Source: Promineifilum sp019695075 (GTDB lineage Bacteria > Chloroflexota > Anaerolineae > Promineifilales > Promineifilaceae). From it: a stretch of 64,000 nucleotides of DNA. A program made the position numbers and the translations under genes. The first letter of the stretch is position 1. Each line of letters opens with the position of its first letter. The stretch covers positions 1 to 64,000 of the forward strand of contig JAHCIO010000025.1 of NCBI GenBank assembly GCA_026129185.1, in the 5' to 3' direction. A model generated the notes under the pieces. It saw only the letters and a program-made list of their open reading frames with translations, made no database searches and was not told where the DNA came from. Of this stretch, positions 25,460 to 33,682 are shown piece by piece.

Positions 25460-27325
25460 TTAGCTAAGCGCCTGCTCGATCTTGGTGGCGATCTCGTTAA
25501 TGGTGAACGGCCGGCCGTGAACCTTGGGATAGGACTGGATGTTGAGGGCGTAGCGCCCGCGCAACAGGAAGGCCAGTTGCCCGCCGTTCAATTCCGGCAC
25601 GATGACCTGACGATAGCGGCTGAGCACATCGCGCAGGTTGCTCGGCAGCGGGTTCAGATAGCGCAGATGGGCGTGGGCCACCGACCGGCCGCGCCGTTGT
25701 GCCGCGACCACGGCCGAGCGCACCGCACCATACGTGCCGCCCCAGCTCACCAGCAATAGCTCACCCGCCTCCGGCCCGAAGACCTCTTGCGGCGGGATGA
25801 CCTCGGCCAGCCGGGCGATCTTCTCGGCCCGCTCACGCACCATGCGCTCGTGGTGCAGCGGGTTATAGGACACGTTGCCCGTCTCCGGGGCCTTGCTCAG
25901 GCCGCCGATGCGATGTTCCAGGCCGGCCGTGCCGGGGATGGCCCACGGCCGCGCCAGCGTCTCCGCGTCGCGGAAGTAGGGCAGGAACGCGCCGTCGCCA
26001 TTGTGCGGGGCGCTATCCGGGCCGTCGGGGTGGACGACCAGGATGGGCGGGATGTCGGCCGCGTCGGGGATGCGCCACGGCTCGCTGCTGTTGGCCAGGA
26101 AGCCATCGGACAGGATCATGACCGGCGACATGGAGCGCACGGCCAGCCGGCAGGCCTCCAGAGCAATGTCAAAGCAGTCGGACGGGCTATAGGGGGCCAG
26201 GATGGCGATGGGGCTTTCGCCGTTGCGGCCGAAGAGAGCCTGCAACAGGTCGGACTGCTCCACCTTGGTCGGCAGGCCGGTGCTGGGGCCGCCGCGCTGC
26301 ACGTTGATGATGATCATCGGCAGTTCCAGGGCCACGGCCAGGTTCATGCCCTCGCTCTTGAGGGCCACGCCGGGGCCGCTGGTGCCGGTGACGGCCAGCG
26401 CGCCGCCAAAGGCCGCGCCGATGACCGAACCCATCGCGGCGATCTCGTCCTCGGCCTGGAAGGTGCGCACGTCGAAGTTGCGCAGCGGCGCGAGGGCATG
26501 GAGGATGTCGCTGGCCGGGGTGATGGGGTAAGTGCCATAGAACAGCGGCTTGCCCATCTTCTGCGCCGCCGTCACCAGCCCCAACGCCAGGGCGGTGTTG
26601 CCCGTCACCTTGCGATAGGTTCCCGGCGGCAGGGCCGCCGGGCGGATGCGGTAGCGGTGCTGGAAGATGCGGCTCGTCTCGCCGAAGTGGTAGCCCGTCT
26701 CCAGCGAGCGGATGTTGCCCTCCATCACCGCCGGCGTCTTGGCGAACTTCTTGCGCACCCAGTCGAGGGTCACGTCGAGCGGCCGGTCGAACATCCAGAA
26801 GGCCAGCCCCAGGGCGAAGAAGTTCTGCGAGCGGTCCTTGTCCTTGGTCGATAACCCCTCGATGTTCTTGAGCGCCTCGCGGTTGAGCGTCGTCAGGGGC
26901 ACTTCGATGACCTGGTACTCGCCCAGCGAGTTGTCGCGCAGCGGGTTGGCTTCGTAGCCGGCCTTGCGCAGGTTCGTCTGCGTGAAGGCGTCGGTGTTGG
27001 CGATGATCGTGCCGTGGACTTCCAGGTCGGGCAGACTGGCCTTCAGCGCCGCCGGGTTCATGGCCACCAGAATCAGGGCTGCGTCGCCGGGCGTCAGGAT
27101 GTCGCGGTTGGAGAAGTTGACCTGGAAGCCGCTGACGCCGGCCAGCGTGCCCGCCGGGGCGCGAATCTCGGCCGGGAAGTCGGGCATCGTGCTGACGTCG
27201 TTGCCGAAGACGGCCGACGTGTTGGTGAATTGCGTGCCGGTTAGCTGCATGCCGTCGCCCGAGTCACCGGCAAAGCGGATCACGACGGCGTCGCGTTCTT
27301 CGATAATGTAGTCGTTTTCGTTCAT
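25460..27325 (-). CDS. 2-oxoacid:ferredoxin oxidoreductase, fused gamma-alpha subunit (first set)
   Basis: The 621-residue subunit has an N-terminal gamma domain (about 10-190: VIRFAGDSGDGMQLTGTQF and TMPDFPAEIRAPAGT). The alpha domain follows (about 220-470: GNTALALGLVTAAQK, YPITPASDILHAL, FQAEDEIAAMGSVIGAAFGGALAVTGTSGPG), then a C-terminal domain ending KIEQALS. The IRAPAGT and TSGPG sequences fit the KorA group that oxidises 2-oxoglutarate, as in aerobic bacteria such as mycobacteria. This assignment is by recalled resemblance. The beta partner starts eight bases downstream. It should supply reduced ferredoxin and succinyl-CoA or a related acyl-CoA. Confidence 0.93.
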   Translation of the reverse strand: MNENDYIIEERDAVVIRFAGDSGDGMQLTGTQFTNTSAVFGNDVSTMPDFPAEIRAPAGTLAGVSGFQVNFSNRDILTPGDAALILVAMNPAALKASLPDLEVHGTIIANTDAFTQTNLRKAGYEANPLRDNSLGEYQVIEVPLTTLNREALKNIEGLSTKDKDRSQNFFALGLAFWMFDRPLDVTLDWVRKKFAKTPAVMEGNIRSLETGYHFGETSRIFQHRYRIRPAALPPGTYRKVTGNTALALGLVTAAQKMGKPLFYGTYPITPASDILHALAPLRNFDVRTFQAEDEIAAMGSVIGAAFGGALAVTGTSGPGVALKSEGMNLAVALELPMIIINVQRGGPSTGLPTKVEQSDLLQALFGRNGESPIAILAPYSPSDCFDIALEACRLAVRSMSPVMILSDGFLANSSEPWRIPDAADIPPILVVHPDGPDSAPHNGDGAFLPYFRDAETLARPWAIPGTAGLEHRIGGLSKAPETGNVSYNPLHHERMVRERAEKIARLAEVIPPQEVFGPEAGELLLVSWGGTYGAVRSAVVAAQRRGRSVAHAHLRYLNPLPSNLRDVLSRYRQVIVPELNGGQLAFLLRGRYALNIQSYPKVHGRPFTINEIATKIEQALS

Positions 27326-27333
27326 GGGTTTCT

Positions 27334-27416
27334 AGTGGTCGGTGGTCGGTGGTCGGTGGTCAGTGGCCAGTGGTCGTAAGGGTACTGCTCACTGTCCACT
27401 GCTCACTGTCCACTCT
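27334..27416. repeat. Fold-back heptamer repeat, class C (GTGGTCG / CACTGTC)
   Basis: Six GTGGTCR units, the spacer TAAGGG and then five CACTGYY units, inverse to the first set. It lies between the CBS gene and the first alpha gene of the operon and touches the CBS stop codon. Confidence 0.88.
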
Positions 27417-27417
27417 C

Positions 27418-27891
27418 TTAGTCCCCGCCCTCCGGCTTGCTCGGATACTGCTCCGGGCGCAGGGGGCGGTTCTGAATTTCAACCGGGTAGCGCGCGCCCA
27501 GATAGGCGATCAGCGCGGCATAGGTCATGTCGCCGAGGATGTTGCCCTGGCGGTCGACGACGGGCAGATTGCGGAAATGATGGTCATCCATCAGCCAGAG
27601 GGCGTCGGCGGCCGACGTGTCCGGCAGGACGGTGATGGGGCGGGCGGTCATGACCGCGTCCACTGGGCCATCGAGCGTCTCCGGCCGGGTCATCACCCGT
27701 TGCAGCACATCGCGCTCGGTGAAGATGCCGACCAGTTCCTTGCCGCGGACGACCAGCACCGGCCGCCCCTCATCGGTGCGCATCCGCTCCAGCGTCGCCC
27801 GCACCGTCGTGCCGCTCTCGACGACGCAGTAGCGGCTCAGGTCGAGGTGGCGCACCTGCTCGCTTTCCAGTTCTTCCTTAAGGCTCTTCAT
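27418..27891 (-). CDS. CBS-domain-pair protein of the oxidoreductase operon
   Basis: A 157-residue soluble protein made of one CBS pair. The first motif covers about 22-75 (GTTVRATLERMRTDEGRPVLVV, then GIFTERDVLQRV). The second covers about 88-140 (SAADALWLMDDHHFRNLPVVD, then GDMTYAALIAYL). GIFTERDVL matches the same segment of the CBS pair fused to the beta subunit two genes on, so the two are probably related in origin. It should bind adenosine nucleotides and might form a mixed dimer with the fused domain (inference). It starts 11 bases after the FCD regulator gene. Confidence 0.9.
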   Translation of the reverse strand: MKSLKEELESEQVRHLDLSRYCVVESGTTVRATLERMRTDEGRPVLVVRGKELVGIFTERDVLQRVMTRPETLDGPVDAVMTARPITVLPDTSAADALWLMDDHHFRNLPVVDRQGNILGDMTYAALIAYLGARYPVEIQNRPLRPEQYPSKPEGGD

Positions 27892-27902
27892 GGATTACTC
27901 CC

Positions 27903-28589
27903 CTAAATATCGACTTCGACCACTGCTTCCGGTTCGGTTTGCAGCAGCGCGAAATGCTCGCTCAGCAGCCGCCGGCCGCGCTCGAAGTCATCGGCGCAGA
28001 GGGCATCGACGATCTGCTCGTGATAGGTCCACACGTCGGTCCAGTACTGGTAGCTCTGGAAGCGGGTCAACTCGCTGGCGTCGTAGGCATCCCAGTAGGC
28101 GACGAGAAGGCCGTGGACAAACGGGTTGCCCAGCCGGCCAAAGATGGTCATGTGCAATTGCCGGTGTTCGGCGTTGGGAATGTGGATCGGCTCGCCGCGC
28201 AGCCTGGCCCAGGCCCGCCCGACGAGGTTGCGCAACCGCAGCCGGTCGTCCACGGTCAAGCGTACCACAGCCTCGTCCCAGAAGCTTGTTTCGATGGTGC
28301 GGCGTAGCTGGCTCAGTTGGGCGAAGGTGGCCTCGCCCGTGGCCAGCCCGAAGAGGATGGCCGGCAAGATGGCCTCGGCGAAGTCGAACGGCTCGCGCTG
28401 GATGCCCAGCCGCGGGCGCACCGACACCACGCCCAGCCCGCGGGCCACGGCCAACTCCTCGCGCAGCTTGCCCACGCTGACGCCCAGCGTCCCGCCGATC
28501 TCGTTCAGCGACGGCAGCTTGTCGCCGGGATCGACGTGGTGTTCGACGAGGTAGTGAAGGAACTCGGAGTCGAGCTTTTCGAGACGCAC
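27903..28589 (-). CDS. GntR-type transcription regulator with FCD effector domain
   Basis: The 228-residue protein starts with GTG. A winged-helix segment (about 5-65: LVEHHVDPGDKLPSLNEIGGTLGVSVGKLREELAV) resembles GntR regulators, although its first helix is short. Residues about 75-215 are an all-helical FCD domain with the FadR-subfamily metal/effector residues (HRQLHMTIFGRLGNP near 142, YHEQIVDALCADDFERG near 190). The gene leads the operon of CBS and oxidoreductase genes, so it probably controls it. A perfect TTGAT-N7-ATCAA palindrome lies six bases before the GTG as a candidate operator. The effector is likely an organic acid (family inference). Confidence 0.9.
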   Translation of the reverse strand: MRLEKLDSEFLHYLVEHHVDPGDKLPSLNEIGGTLGVSVGKLREELAVARGLGVVSVRPRLGIQREPFDFAEAILPAILFGLATGEATFAQLSQLRRTIETSFWDEAVVRLTVDDRLRLRNLVGRAWARLRGEPIHIPNAEHRQLHMTIFGRLGNPFVHGLLVAYWDAYDASELTRFQSYQYWTDVWTYHEQIVDALCADDFERGRRLLSEHFALLQTEPEAVVEVDI

Positions 28590-28594
28590 GATGA

Positions 28595-28611
28595 TTGATC
28601 CAATGAATCAA
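28595..28611. promoter_or_regulatory. Candidate operator of the FCD regulator
   Basis: TTGATCCAATGAATCAA has perfect 5-bp arms around CCAATGA. The half ATCCAATGAAT is repeated 18 bases upstream (28616-28626), so the site may be bound by two dimers. It lies between the predicted -10 box and the start codon, a position suited to repression. Confidence 0.55.
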
Positions 28612-28634
28612 ATAAATCCAATGAATATAGGTCT

Positions 28635-28662
28635 AGTATAGCCTGTTTGTAGAGAATGGCAA
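28635..28662 (-). promoter_or_regulatory. Predicted promoter of the FCD-CBS-oxidoreductase operon
   Basis: On the minus strand, TTGCCA (complement of 28657-28662) is followed after 16 bases by TATACT (complement of 28635-28640), about 45 bases before the GTG start. The region is A/T-rich compared with its surroundings. Confidence 0.6.
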
Positions 28663-28751
28663 GCCGATGAAATGTGAAAACTGCGCCTGTTCTCATCTGA
28701 ATTGGTCTTATCAAAACGGTAATCAACCCCCGTAGATTAGGGCCAATTGTC

Positions 28752-28780
28752 TTGAATTGTCCCCGGCCGGTCACTACAAT
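28752..28780 (+). promoter_or_regulatory. Predicted promoter of pdxST
   Basis: TTGAAT (28752-28757) and TACAAT (28775-28780) with a 17-base spacer, 71 bases before the pdxS ATG. A GGAGGATAAGCAG ribosome site precedes the ATG. Confidence 0.6.
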
Positions 28781-28851
28781 GGAGCGCAGCAATCAAAGGT
28801 CATTACGTTTGGTCGGGCCTAGCAGAACGGCCCGGCCCGGAGGATAAGCAG

Positions 28852-29766
28852 ATGAACGAGAACGGACAAGGCAGCAACGGCCGCGGCGAAGTCGGCAGCG
28901 TCACCGTCAAGCGCGGCCTGGCCCAGATGCTCAAGGGCGGGGTGATCATGGACGTGGTCACGCCGGAGCACGCCCGCATCGCCGAGGAAGCGGGCGCGGT
29001 GGCCGTCATGGCGTTGGAGCGCGTGCCGGCCGACATCCGCGTCAGCGGCGGCGTGGCGCGCATGTCCGACCCCGGCCTCATCCGCGAGATCATGGCCACG
29101 GTCAGCATCCCGGTCATGGCCAAGGTGCGCATCGGCCACTTCGTCGAGGCGCAGATTCTGGAGGCCATCGGCGTCGACTTCATCGACGAGAGCGAAGTGC
29201 TGACGCCGGCCGACGAGGCCTACCACATCAACAAGCACGACTTCAAGATCCCCTTCGTTTGCGGCTGCCGCAACCTGGGCGAGGCGCTGCGGCGCATCGG
29301 CGAGGGCGCGGCGATGATGCGCACCAAGGGCGAGGCGGGCACAGGCGACGTCGTCGAGGCGGTGCGCCACGCGCGCTCCGTCCTGGGCGAGATTCGCCGC
29401 CTGCAGAATATGCCCGACGAAGAGCTGATGACCTTCGCCAAGGAACTGGGCGCGCCCTATGAACTGGTCAAGGAGACCAGGGCGCTCGGCCGCCTGCCGG
29501 TGGTCAACTTCGCCGCCGGCGGCATCGCCACCCCGGCCGACGCGGCGCTGATGATGCAACTGGGGGTCGATGGCGTCTTCGTCGGCTCCGGCATTTTCAA
29601 GAGCGGCGACCCGGCGCGACGGGCCAAGGCCATCGTCGAGGCCACGACCCACTTCCGCAACGCCGAAATCCTGGCCCGCGTCAGCGAGAAGCTGGGCGAG
29701 CCGATGGTCGGCATCGGCGTCCACACGCTGGCCCCGGAGCAGCAGCTGGCCGGCCGCGGCTGGTAA
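28852..29766 (+). CDS. pdxS: Pyridoxal 5'-phosphate synthase subunit PdxS
   Basis: Makes pyridoxal 5'-phosphate from ribose 5-phosphate, glyceraldehyde 3-phosphate and ammonia in a 12-mer with PdxT. The 304 residues are typical, with a slightly long N-terminus. The catalytic lysines are Lys91 (VMAKVRIGH) and Lys159 (MMRTKGEAGTG). Asp34 in GGVIMDVV and the phosphate loops NFAAGGIATPAD and FVGSGIFKSGDP are present. It forms an operon with pdxT, 113 bases downstream, with a class B fold-back repeat in between. The presence of this pair implies the DXP-independent vitamin B6 route. Confidence 0.98.
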   Translation: MNENGQGSNGRGEVGSVTVKRGLAQMLKGGVIMDVVTPEHARIAEEAGAVAVMALERVPADIRVSGGVARMSDPGLIREIMATVSIPVMAKVRIGHFVEAQILEAIGVDFIDESEVLTPADEAYHINKHDFKIPFVCGCRNLGEALRRIGEGAAMMRTKGEAGTGDVVEAVRHARSVLGEIRRLQNMPDEELMTFAKELGAPYELVKETRALGRLPVVNFAAGGIATPADAALMMQLGVDGVFVGSGIFKSGDPARRAKAIVEATTHFRNAEILARVSEKLGEPMVGIGVHTLAPEQQLAGRGW

Positions 29767-29768
29767 AA

Positions 29769-29863
29769 GGAAGCGCGGGGGTGCAGGGGAGCAGGGGTGA
29801 AAGAGACCTTCATTAAGAGGTTCTTTTCACCCCTGCACCCCCGCTCCCCTGCTCCCCCGCGCT
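29769..29863. repeat. Fold-back short repeat, class B, copy 3
   Basis: GCGGGGGTGCAGGGGAGCAG with GGTGAAA on the left is mirrored by TTTCACCCCTGCACCCCC and GCTCCCCTGCTCCCCC on the right, around GAGACCTTCATTAAGAGGTTC. It lies inside the pdxS-pdxT intergenic gap and could form a large mRNA hairpin. Confidence 0.88.
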
Positions 29864-29879
29864 TGTAACGAGGCCCCAC

Positions 29880-30452
29880 ATGAAAATAGGCGTCCTCGCG
29901 CTGCAAGGCGCATTTATCGAACACATCAACATCCTGCGGCGGCTGGGGGTCGAGGCGGTCGAGGTGCGGCTGCCGGAGGACCTGGCCGGGCTGGATGGGC
30001 TGATTATCCCCGGCGGCGAGAGCACGACCATCGGCAAGCTGGCCAACACCTACGGCCTGACCGAGCCGCTGCGGGCCTTCGCCGCGGCCAAGCCGGTCTG
30101 GGGCACGTGCGCGGGGATGATCTTCATGGCCAAGAGCATTGGCCGCGACCAACCGCTGCTGGGGCTGATGGACATTGAGGTCGAGCGCAACGCCTTCGGC
30201 CGCCAGGTCGATAGCTTCATCACGCCCATCGACGTGGACGGGCTGAACGGCAGCGGGCCGTTCCCGGCCGTCTTCATCCGCGGGCCGCGCCTGGTGGCCG
30301 CCCACGGCAACGCCCGCGTCCTGGCCCGCCTGGCCGACGGCACGCCCGTGGCCGCCGAGGAGGGCCACTGGCTGGCAACCTCGTTCCACCCGGAACTAAC
30401 CGACGATACACGGTTGCACGAGTACTTCTTGAAGCTGGTCGAGAGGGGCTAG
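29880..30452 (+). CDS. pdxT: Pyridoxal 5'-phosphate synthase glutaminase subunit PdxT
   Basis: Class I glutamine amidotransferase of 190 residues that feeds ammonia to PdxS. The oxyanion segment is IIPGGESTT (about 42-50), the nucleophile is Cys77 in WGTCAGM, and the His170/Glu172 pair is in SFHPEL. All triad residues are present. The N-terminal VLALQGAFIEH is typical of the family. The TAG stop lies inside a repeat that begins GGGGCTAGG. The convergent neighbour is a histidine kinase gene. Confidence 0.98.
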   Translation: MKIGVLALQGAFIEHINILRRLGVEAVEVRLPEDLAGLDGLIIPGGESTTIGKLANTYGLTEPLRAFAAAKPVWGTCAGMIFMAKSIGRDQPLLGLMDIEVERNAFGRQVDSFITPIDVDGLNGSGPFPAVFIRGPRLVAAHGNARVLARLADGTPVAAEEGHWLATSFHPELTDDTRLHEYFLKLVERG

Positions 30453-30523
30453 GTTCCAGGGGCCAGGGAAGAGGACTCTTCCCTAACCCCTAACCCCTAT
30501 CCCCTAATCCCTAGCCCCTACTC
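30447..30523. repeat. Fold-back repeat, mixed classes E and D
   Basis: The left arm GGGGCTAGGTTCCAGGGGCC and AGGGAAGAG is followed by CTCTTCCCT and heptamers of the form CCCTAAC/CCCTAAT/CCCTAGC. It includes the pdxT stop codon and ends at the histidine kinase stop, filling the whole convergent gap. Confidence 0.85.
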
Positions 30524-31630
30524 TTACGGCTTGCGCGGCAAAATGACCGTCACCGTCGCCCCGCCATCGGGGTTGTTCGCGGCGGTGATCTGGCCACCGT
30601 GCTGGCGCACGATGCCCTCGGCGATGTAGAGGCCCAGCCCTGTGCCCTGGCCATTGGGCTTGGTGGTGAAAAACGGCTCGAAGATGCGCGGCAGGATGGC
30701 CAGGTCGATGCCCGTGCCCGTGTCGCTGACGGCGAAGGCGAACCAGTCGCCGCCGGCCAGTTGCGGCGTCCAGAAGCGCACGTGGACGGTGCCGCCGTCG
30801 GGCTGCATGGCGTCGCGGGCGTTGGTCAGCAGGTTGATGAGCACCTGGGCGATGCGGTGGTGGTCGCAGAAGATGGTTTGCAGGCCCGGCTCCAGGTCTA
30901 ACTCGACGGTGACGTGGGCCTGCTTGCGGAACTGCTGCTCGACCATCATCAGCGCGTCTTGCGCCACGGCCGCCGGGCTGGTGATGGCGATGGCCGCGCC
31001 GTCGGCCGTGTCGCGGCCGACGCTGTGGGCGTAGTTGCGCAAGACCTCGACGATGCGCGCGCAGCGCAGGGCGCTCTGCTCAATCATCTCCACGTAGCGG
31101 GCCAGCTCCTCGCGCCCCAGCGCTTCGCCGTCCAGCTCGTCGCGCAGGTTCATGCACGTGGCCGTGATGACGCTGATCGGGTTGGTCAGTTCGTGGGCCA
31201 CGCTGGCGGTCAGCGTGCCGATGCCGGCCAGCCGTTGGGCGTGAACCAGCGATTCGTTGAGCCGATCCAACTCGTCGCGGCTGACAAAGGAGACCAGTTG
31301 TTCCCCGTCGGCGTCGGCGCTCAGCGGCGCGACAGCCAGCGACACGGGCAGCGGCTGCCCATTGCGCCGCGTCAGCGCGCCGTCGTGGGCGCGCGCCGGC
31401 TCCGGGCGGCCCCGCTCGCCCGTCGCCCGCCCGGCCGGCAAACCGCCGGCCCAAAACTCAGTCAAGTGCATGTTCGTCAATTGCCCAGCCCCATAGCCAA
31501 GCAGCGCCTCGGCCGCCCGATTCGCTGACAGTATCTTCCCATTTTTATCCACAACCAGAACGCCCTGAAGCTCGCGCTCGCGCAGAACGTCCTGGAACGG
31601 CAGCGCATATTCAGTTTCCACCTTGGCCAC
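30524..31630 (-). CDS. PAS-domain sensor histidine kinase
   Basis: Soluble two-component kinase of 368 residues without membrane segments. A PAS domain covers about 15-120 (LQGVLVVDKNGKILSANRAAEALLGY). The HisKA dimerisation domain has the phospho-acceptor His146 in VAHELTNPISVI. The ATPase domain (about 240-365) has LINLLTNARDAM (N box), SDTGTGIDLAILPRIFEPFFTT (G1 and F boxes) and GQGTGLGLYI (G2). It should sense a cytoplasmic signal. No response regulator is adjacent; the closest is the OmpR-type protein at 9.9 kb. Confidence 0.94.
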   Translation of the reverse strand: MAKVETEYALPFQDVLRERELQGVLVVDKNGKILSANRAAEALLGYGAGQLTNMHLTEFWAGGLPAGRATGERGRPEPARAHDGALTRRNGQPLPVSLAVAPLSADADGEQLVSFVSRDELDRLNESLVHAQRLAGIGTLTASVAHELTNPISVITATCMNLRDELDGEALGREELARYVEMIEQSALRCARIVEVLRNYAHSVGRDTADGAAIAITSPAAVAQDALMMVEQQFRKQAHVTVELDLEPGLQTIFCDHHRIAQVLINLLTNARDAMQPDGGTVHVRFWTPQLAGGDWFAFAVSDTGTGIDLAILPRIFEPFFTTKPNGQGTGLGLYIAEGIVRQHGGQITAANNPDGGATVTVILPRKP

Positions 31631-31761
31631 CTGTCCCTCTTTCCCCGAATGTCCAGGCGATTGAGGCTAGGATACGCGACCGGGGGAGTGAAAACCGTAG
31701 CGCCGCCGTAAATATGATGTGAACGAGGCGTGAACGCGGGGCATGACAATGTTTTCGCTGC

Positions 31762-32502
31762 TCACGCGACTCCCTCGTAGGCGGCCCGCAGCCAGCCGAT
31801 GAGTTCGTCATCGACCTCGCCGGCCGTGCTCAGGGCGACCTTGTGGGTGATGCTCCCGCCGCCGACGTTGCGCGAAGCTTCCAGCCGGCCGGCGGCGGCC
31901 GTGCCGGGCAGCCGCAGGCCGACGTCGACGCGGCTGTTGGTGCTCGGCTGGACGACGGCGAACTGCTTGCCGCGGGCGAAGGCGACATAGCTCTGGCGCA
32001 CGGCCAATTCCACGTCGTCGCCGAAGCTCTCGACGATGGGCCGGAGGCGGTCGAAGATGGGCCGCAGCGCCGCCTTGCCGCCGGCATACTGCGCGTCGAT
32101 GCCCGCCGCGCCGCCGTCGATACTGCCCGGCCGGAAGCGCACCCCCGACCAGACCGCGTCGATGGCCACCGAGGCGATGCCCCGCCAGCCGGCGGCGCTG
32201 AGCGCGGCCCAGCCCTCGTCGCGCGTCAGATCGCTGGGGACGCCGGACGACTGCTTGGGGTAGCAGAACCACAGCACGCAATCGGGCCGCACCTGGCCGA
32301 GCACGCCGTCGATGACCACCGCCAGTTCGCCGCTGTCGCGCACGAAAATCTGGGCGAAGTCGCAACGCGCATCGACCGTATCAGTGATGGTAACGCCGGC
32401 CGGCAGGCCAAGCGACTCGACGTAGCCGGGCGGGGCGTTGACGAAGGCGGCGCGCCCGCCGGCCGGCAGCCGGAGCTTTTTGAGGAGGGGATTGGTGATC
32501 AT
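31762..32502 (-). CDS. Conserved protein with C-terminal DUF5655-like domain
   Basis: A 246-residue soluble protein. The N-terminal 85 residues (MITNPLLKKLRLPAGGRAAFVNAPPGY, with DFAQIFVRDSGELAVVIDGV) resemble DUF3052-type proteins. The C-terminal part, from about residue 145 (RPIFDRLRPIVESFGDDVELAVRQSYVAFARGKQFAVVQPS), resembles DUF5655. Both assignments are from recalled patterns. No catalytic motif is clear. It is a single gene between the histidine kinase and msrP, transcribed on the minus strand. Function unknown. Confidence 0.8.
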   Translation of the reverse strand: MITNPLLKKLRLPAGGRAAFVNAPPGYVESLGLPAGVTITDTVDARCDFAQIFVRDSGELAVVIDGVLGQVRPDCVLWFCYPKQSSGVPSDLTRDEGWAALSAAGWRGIASVAIDAVWSGVRFRPGSIDGGAAGIDAQYAGGKAALRPIFDRLRPIVESFGDDVELAVRQSYVAFARGKQFAVVQPSTNSRVDVGLRLPGTAAAGRLEASRNVGGGSITHKVALSTAGEVDDELIGWLRAAYEGVA

Positions 32503-32635
32503 CGGGTTTCCCGTGGCGACGTGTAAGTTTTTGGTAAGGCTTTCTAAAGGTCAGTTTAATGCAGTGGGATTATAGTAGGGGCAAACATGCGAACCAAGAG
32601 AGGCTGCGTATACAGCTTCAGAAGAGGGCAGCGCC

Positions 32636-33667
32636 ATGCTGATTAAGAAGCGAACCGCACTCGACATCCCGTCGTCCGAAATCACGCCGCGGAGCCTGTA
32701 CCTGTCGCGGCGGGCGTTCATCACCGGCGCGGCGGCCGTGGCCGGGGCGGCGGCTCTGGCGGCCTGCGCGCCGAAGACCGACCTGAGCGGCGTCGGCCGG
32801 GCGGCCCAGATGCGGGCCACGGCCGCCGCCGCCGAAGCCGCCGCCGCCGCGGGCACGCCCGTGCCGCCCACGGCCACGCCGGTCGTCGTGCCCGGCCAGA
32901 CCGACGAGTTGGGCGACCCGTTGACCGACATCGCCGCCGTCACCGGCTATAACAACTACTACGAGTTCTCCACGAACAAGGAAGCCGTCGCCGGGCGAGC
33001 GGAGGGCTTCCGCACCTCGCCGTGGCAGGTGGCCGTCGGTGGGTTGGTGGCCAAGCCGGGCGTCTACGACATCGACGACCTGCGGACGCGCTTCGCGGCC
33101 GAGGATCGCGTCTACCGGCTGCGCTGCGTCGAGGGCTGGTCGATGGTCATCCCCTGGCAGGGCTTCCCGCTGGCCGCGCTGCTGCGCGCGGTTGAGCCGA
33201 CGAGCGATGCCCAGTACGTCCGCTTCGAGACGCTCTACGATCCGGAGCAGATGCCCGGCCAGAACAGCCCCTTCTTCCCCTGGCCCTACGTCGAGGGCTT
33301 GCGGCTGGACGAGGCCATGAACGACCTGACCCTAATGGCCACCGGCCTCTATGGCGAGACGCTGCGCCCGCAGAACGGCGCGCCCATTCGCCTGGTTGTG
33401 CCCTGGAAGTATGGCTTCAAAAGCATCAAATCCATCGTCAAGATCGACCTGGTGAACGAAATGCCGGAGTCGCTGTGGATGGCCTCCGCGCCCAACGAGT
33501 ACGGCTTCTACGCCAACGTCAACCCCGACGTGGCTCACCCGCGCTGGTCGCAGGCCACGGAGCGGCGCCTCGGCGAGGGCGGCCGCCGGCCGACGCTGCT
33601 GTTCAACGGCTATGGCGAACAGGTGGCCTCGCTCTACACCGGTATGGATCTGGCGGCAAACTACTAA
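32636..33667 (+). CDS. msrP: Protein-methionine-sulfoxide reductase catalytic subunit MsrP (YedY)
   Basis: Molybdenum-cofactor enzyme that repairs oxidised methionines in exported proteins. It has 343 residues. A twin-arginine signal (SRRAFITGAAAVAGAAALAAC, Arg25-Arg26) ends in a lipobox-like Cys44, so it may be a Tat-exported lipoprotein. An Ala-rich linker to about residue 88 is followed by the oxidoreductase domain: NNYYEFSTNKEAV, then YRLRCVEGWSMVIPWQGFPL with the Mo-ligand Cys164, then PYVEGLRLDEAMNDL and PIRLVVPWKYGFKSIKSI. It is followed after three bases by the msrQ frame. The Mo-cofactor would come from genes such as moaC and moaD-moaE at 2-3.5 kb. Confidence 0.95.
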   Translation: MLIKKRTALDIPSSEITPRSLYLSRRAFITGAAAVAGAAALAACAPKTDLSGVGRAAQMRATAAAAEAAAAAGTPVPPTATPVVVPGQTDELGDPLTDIAAVTGYNNYYEFSTNKEAVAGRAEGFRTSPWQVAVGGLVAKPGVYDIDDLRTRFAAEDRVYRLRCVEGWSMVIPWQGFPLAALLRAVEPTSDAQYVRFETLYDPEQMPGQNSPFFPWPYVEGLRLDEAMNDLTLMATGLYGETLRPQNGAPIRLVVPWKYGFKSIKSIVKIDLVNEMPESLWMASAPNEYGFYANVNPDVAHPRWSQATERRLGEGGRRPTLLFNGYGEQVASLYTGMDLAANY

Positions 33668-33682
33668 CCCGTGGATGACGAC

